From Clostridiales bacterium (GTDB lineage: Bacteria > Bacillota_A > Clostridia > Oscillospirales > Oscillospiraceae): 5,431 bases of DNA. The translations under genes were made by a program, and so were the position numbers. Shown piece after piece: positions 4,714 to 5,431 of the stretch (positions are counted from its first letter, which is position 1; each line of letters begins with the position of its first letter). The notes below the pieces were generated by a model. That model was not told where the DNA came from and ran no database searches. It saw only the letters and a list, made by a program, of their open reading frames with translations. The stretch is taken from the NCBI GenBank assembly GCA_022777455.1, contig JALFGI010000217.1:1-5431 (forward strand), in the 5' to 3' direction.

Positions 4714-5070
4714 ATGGCAAGAGTTAAAGGCGCAATGATGACGCGCAAGAGAAGAAATGCTACCCTGAAGCTGGCCAAGGGCTACTGGGGTTCCAAGTCC
4801 AAGCACTTCAAGATGGCCAAGCAGGCCGTGATGAAGTCCGGCAACTACGCTTTCGCGGGCCGCAAGATGAAGAAGCGCACCTTCCGCACCATGTGGATCG
4901 CCCGCCTGAGCGCCGCCGTGGCTCCCTTCGGCATGAACTACTCCACCTTCATGAACGGTGTCCACAAGGCTGGCATCACCATGAACCGGAAGAGCCTGTC
5001 CGAGATGGCCATCCACGATCCCGCCGCCTTCGCCACCGTGGTGGAGAAGGCAAAGGCCGCTCTGAACTAA
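4714..5070 (+). CDS. rplT: Large-subunit ribosomal protein bL20
   Basis: This 118-residue basic protein is bL20, which binds 23S rRNA early in 50S assembly and represses its own operon by binding the infC leader. The N-terminal tail MARVKGAMMTRKRRN is followed by LKLAKGYWGSKSKHFKMAKQ (18-37), SGNYAFAGRKMKKRTFRTMW (42-61) and IARLSAAVAPFGMNYS (62-77); the C-terminal globular part ends VVEKAKAALN. Length and order match the family. One oddity is Ala at residue 70, where an Arg usually stands in the family's AAAR motif. The ATG at 4714 has AGGAGG (4700-4705) 8 nt upstream. It closes the operon and is followed by a terminator 12 nt after its stop. Confidence 0.98.
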   Translation: MARVKGAMMTRKRRNATLKLAKGYWGSKSKHFKMAKQAVMKSGNYAFAGRKMKKRTFRTMWIARLSAAVAPFGMNYSTFMNGVHKAGITMNRKSLSEMAIHDPAAFATVVEKAKAALN

Positions 5071-5082
5071 TACTGTTCTTCG

Positions 5083-5119
5083 ATCCCTGACGGCACTTCC
5101 GTCAGGGATTCTTTGTTTT
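5083..5119 (+). terminator. Terminator of the infC-rpmI-rplT operon
   Basis: An 11-bp perfect stem (ATCCCTGACGG, 5083-5093, with CCGTCAGGGAT, 5099-5109) with a CACTT loop is followed by an interrupted T stretch TTCTTTGTTTT (5109-5119). The tract also abuts the ribosome binding site of the next gene, so some readthrough into the acetyltransferase is possible. Confidence 0.9.
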
Positions 5120-5134
5120 GAAGGAGAAAACCAA

Positions 5135-5431
5135 ATGTATCTTGAAACCCAGCGGCTGATTCTGCGGAACCTGAAGGGAACTGACCTTCAAGCATATCTG
5201 CGATTCCGCAACTCGGAGTTTGTGCTCCGCTATAATGCCATGGCGCGTCAGTCCACTGAAGAAGCAGAGGAGTATATCCGTAACAACCTGACCAATGATC
5301 TCCATGTAGCCATCGCCCGAAAAGATACGGATGCTTTTGTGGGCATGATTTATGTTGAACAGGATTCTCTTCGCTACAAAGCAAATTCCCTTCAAGTCTC
5401 CTATTGGCTGGGAGAGCCCTACAGCGCCCAG
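5135..5431 (+). CDS. GNAT family N-acetyltransferase, 3' end outside window
   Basis: An open frame of 99 codons runs from ATG at 5135 to the window edge. It starts MYLETQRLILRNLKGTDLQA, the characteristic opening of RimJ/RimL-type GNAT acetyltransferases, and continues with STEEAEEYIRNNL (40-52), VAIARKDTDAFVGMIYV (58-74) and VSYWLGEPYSAQ (88-99), the strand and turn that normally precede the acetyl-CoA-binding motif. That motif, the Q/R-x-x-G-x-G/A loop, would lie beyond the window. AAGGAG (5121-5126) is 8 nt before the ATG. It follows the rplT terminator closely with no promoter I can recognise, so it may depend on readthrough. The substrate (a protein N-terminus, an antibiotic or a small molecule) cannot be inferred. 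Confidence 0.88.
   Translation, partial: MYLETQRLILRNLKGTDLQAYLRFRNSEFVLRYNAMARQSTEEAEEYIRNNLTNDLHVAIARKDTDAFVGMIYVEQDSLRYKANSLQVSYWLGEPYSAQ

Overview
The window looks like chromosomal DNA from a GC-rich member of the Bacillota, class Clostridia, probably Oscillospiraceae-like. The support is the infC-rpmI-rplT operon behind an attenuator leader, strong AGGAGG-type ribosome binding sites on almost every gene, a YtvI-type sporulation membrane protein, and two copies of a palindromic 'CCCTTGGCTC...CTGAGAGGG' intergenic repeat of a kind I associate with gut Clostridia. Taxonomy is inferred from sequence style, not from a search.

Layout. Positions 1-63 end in a terminator for something upstream of the window. 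A minus-strand gene for an AI-2E/YtvI-family membrane protein (271-1323) is bracketed by two same-orientation copies of a roughly 210-220 bp palindromic, MITE-like element (72-280 and 1389-1608). The first copy overlaps the gene's stop codon. Everything to the right is on the plus strand. A promoter drives a PheB-type ACT-domain protein (1739-2179) that ends in a strong terminator. Next is a short aspartate kinase with only the catalytic domain (2276-3001). A two-gene cassette, DUF4160 then DUF2442 (3141-3716), has its own near-consensus promoter and looks like a toxin-antitoxin-type pair. Another near-consensus promoter (3761-3789) feeds an L20-type leader with a terminator and a visible competing pairing, followed by infC (AUC start), rpmI and rplT, closed by a terminator at 5083-5119. 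A GNAT acetyltransferase starts at 5135 and runs off the end.

How the genes relate. infC, rpmI and rplT form one translation operon (IF3, bL35, bL20), expected to be controlled by L20 at the leader and by IF3 at its own unusual start codon. The ACT protein and the aspartate kinase both point to amino-acid metabolism of the aspartate family, but a terminator separates them. The DUF4160-DUF2442 pair seems unrelated to its neighbours, is visibly richer in A+T than the aspartate kinase gene, and is the best candidate for an under-described system here. The rest is ordinary core-genome content, with repeat and regulatory architecture worth noting.
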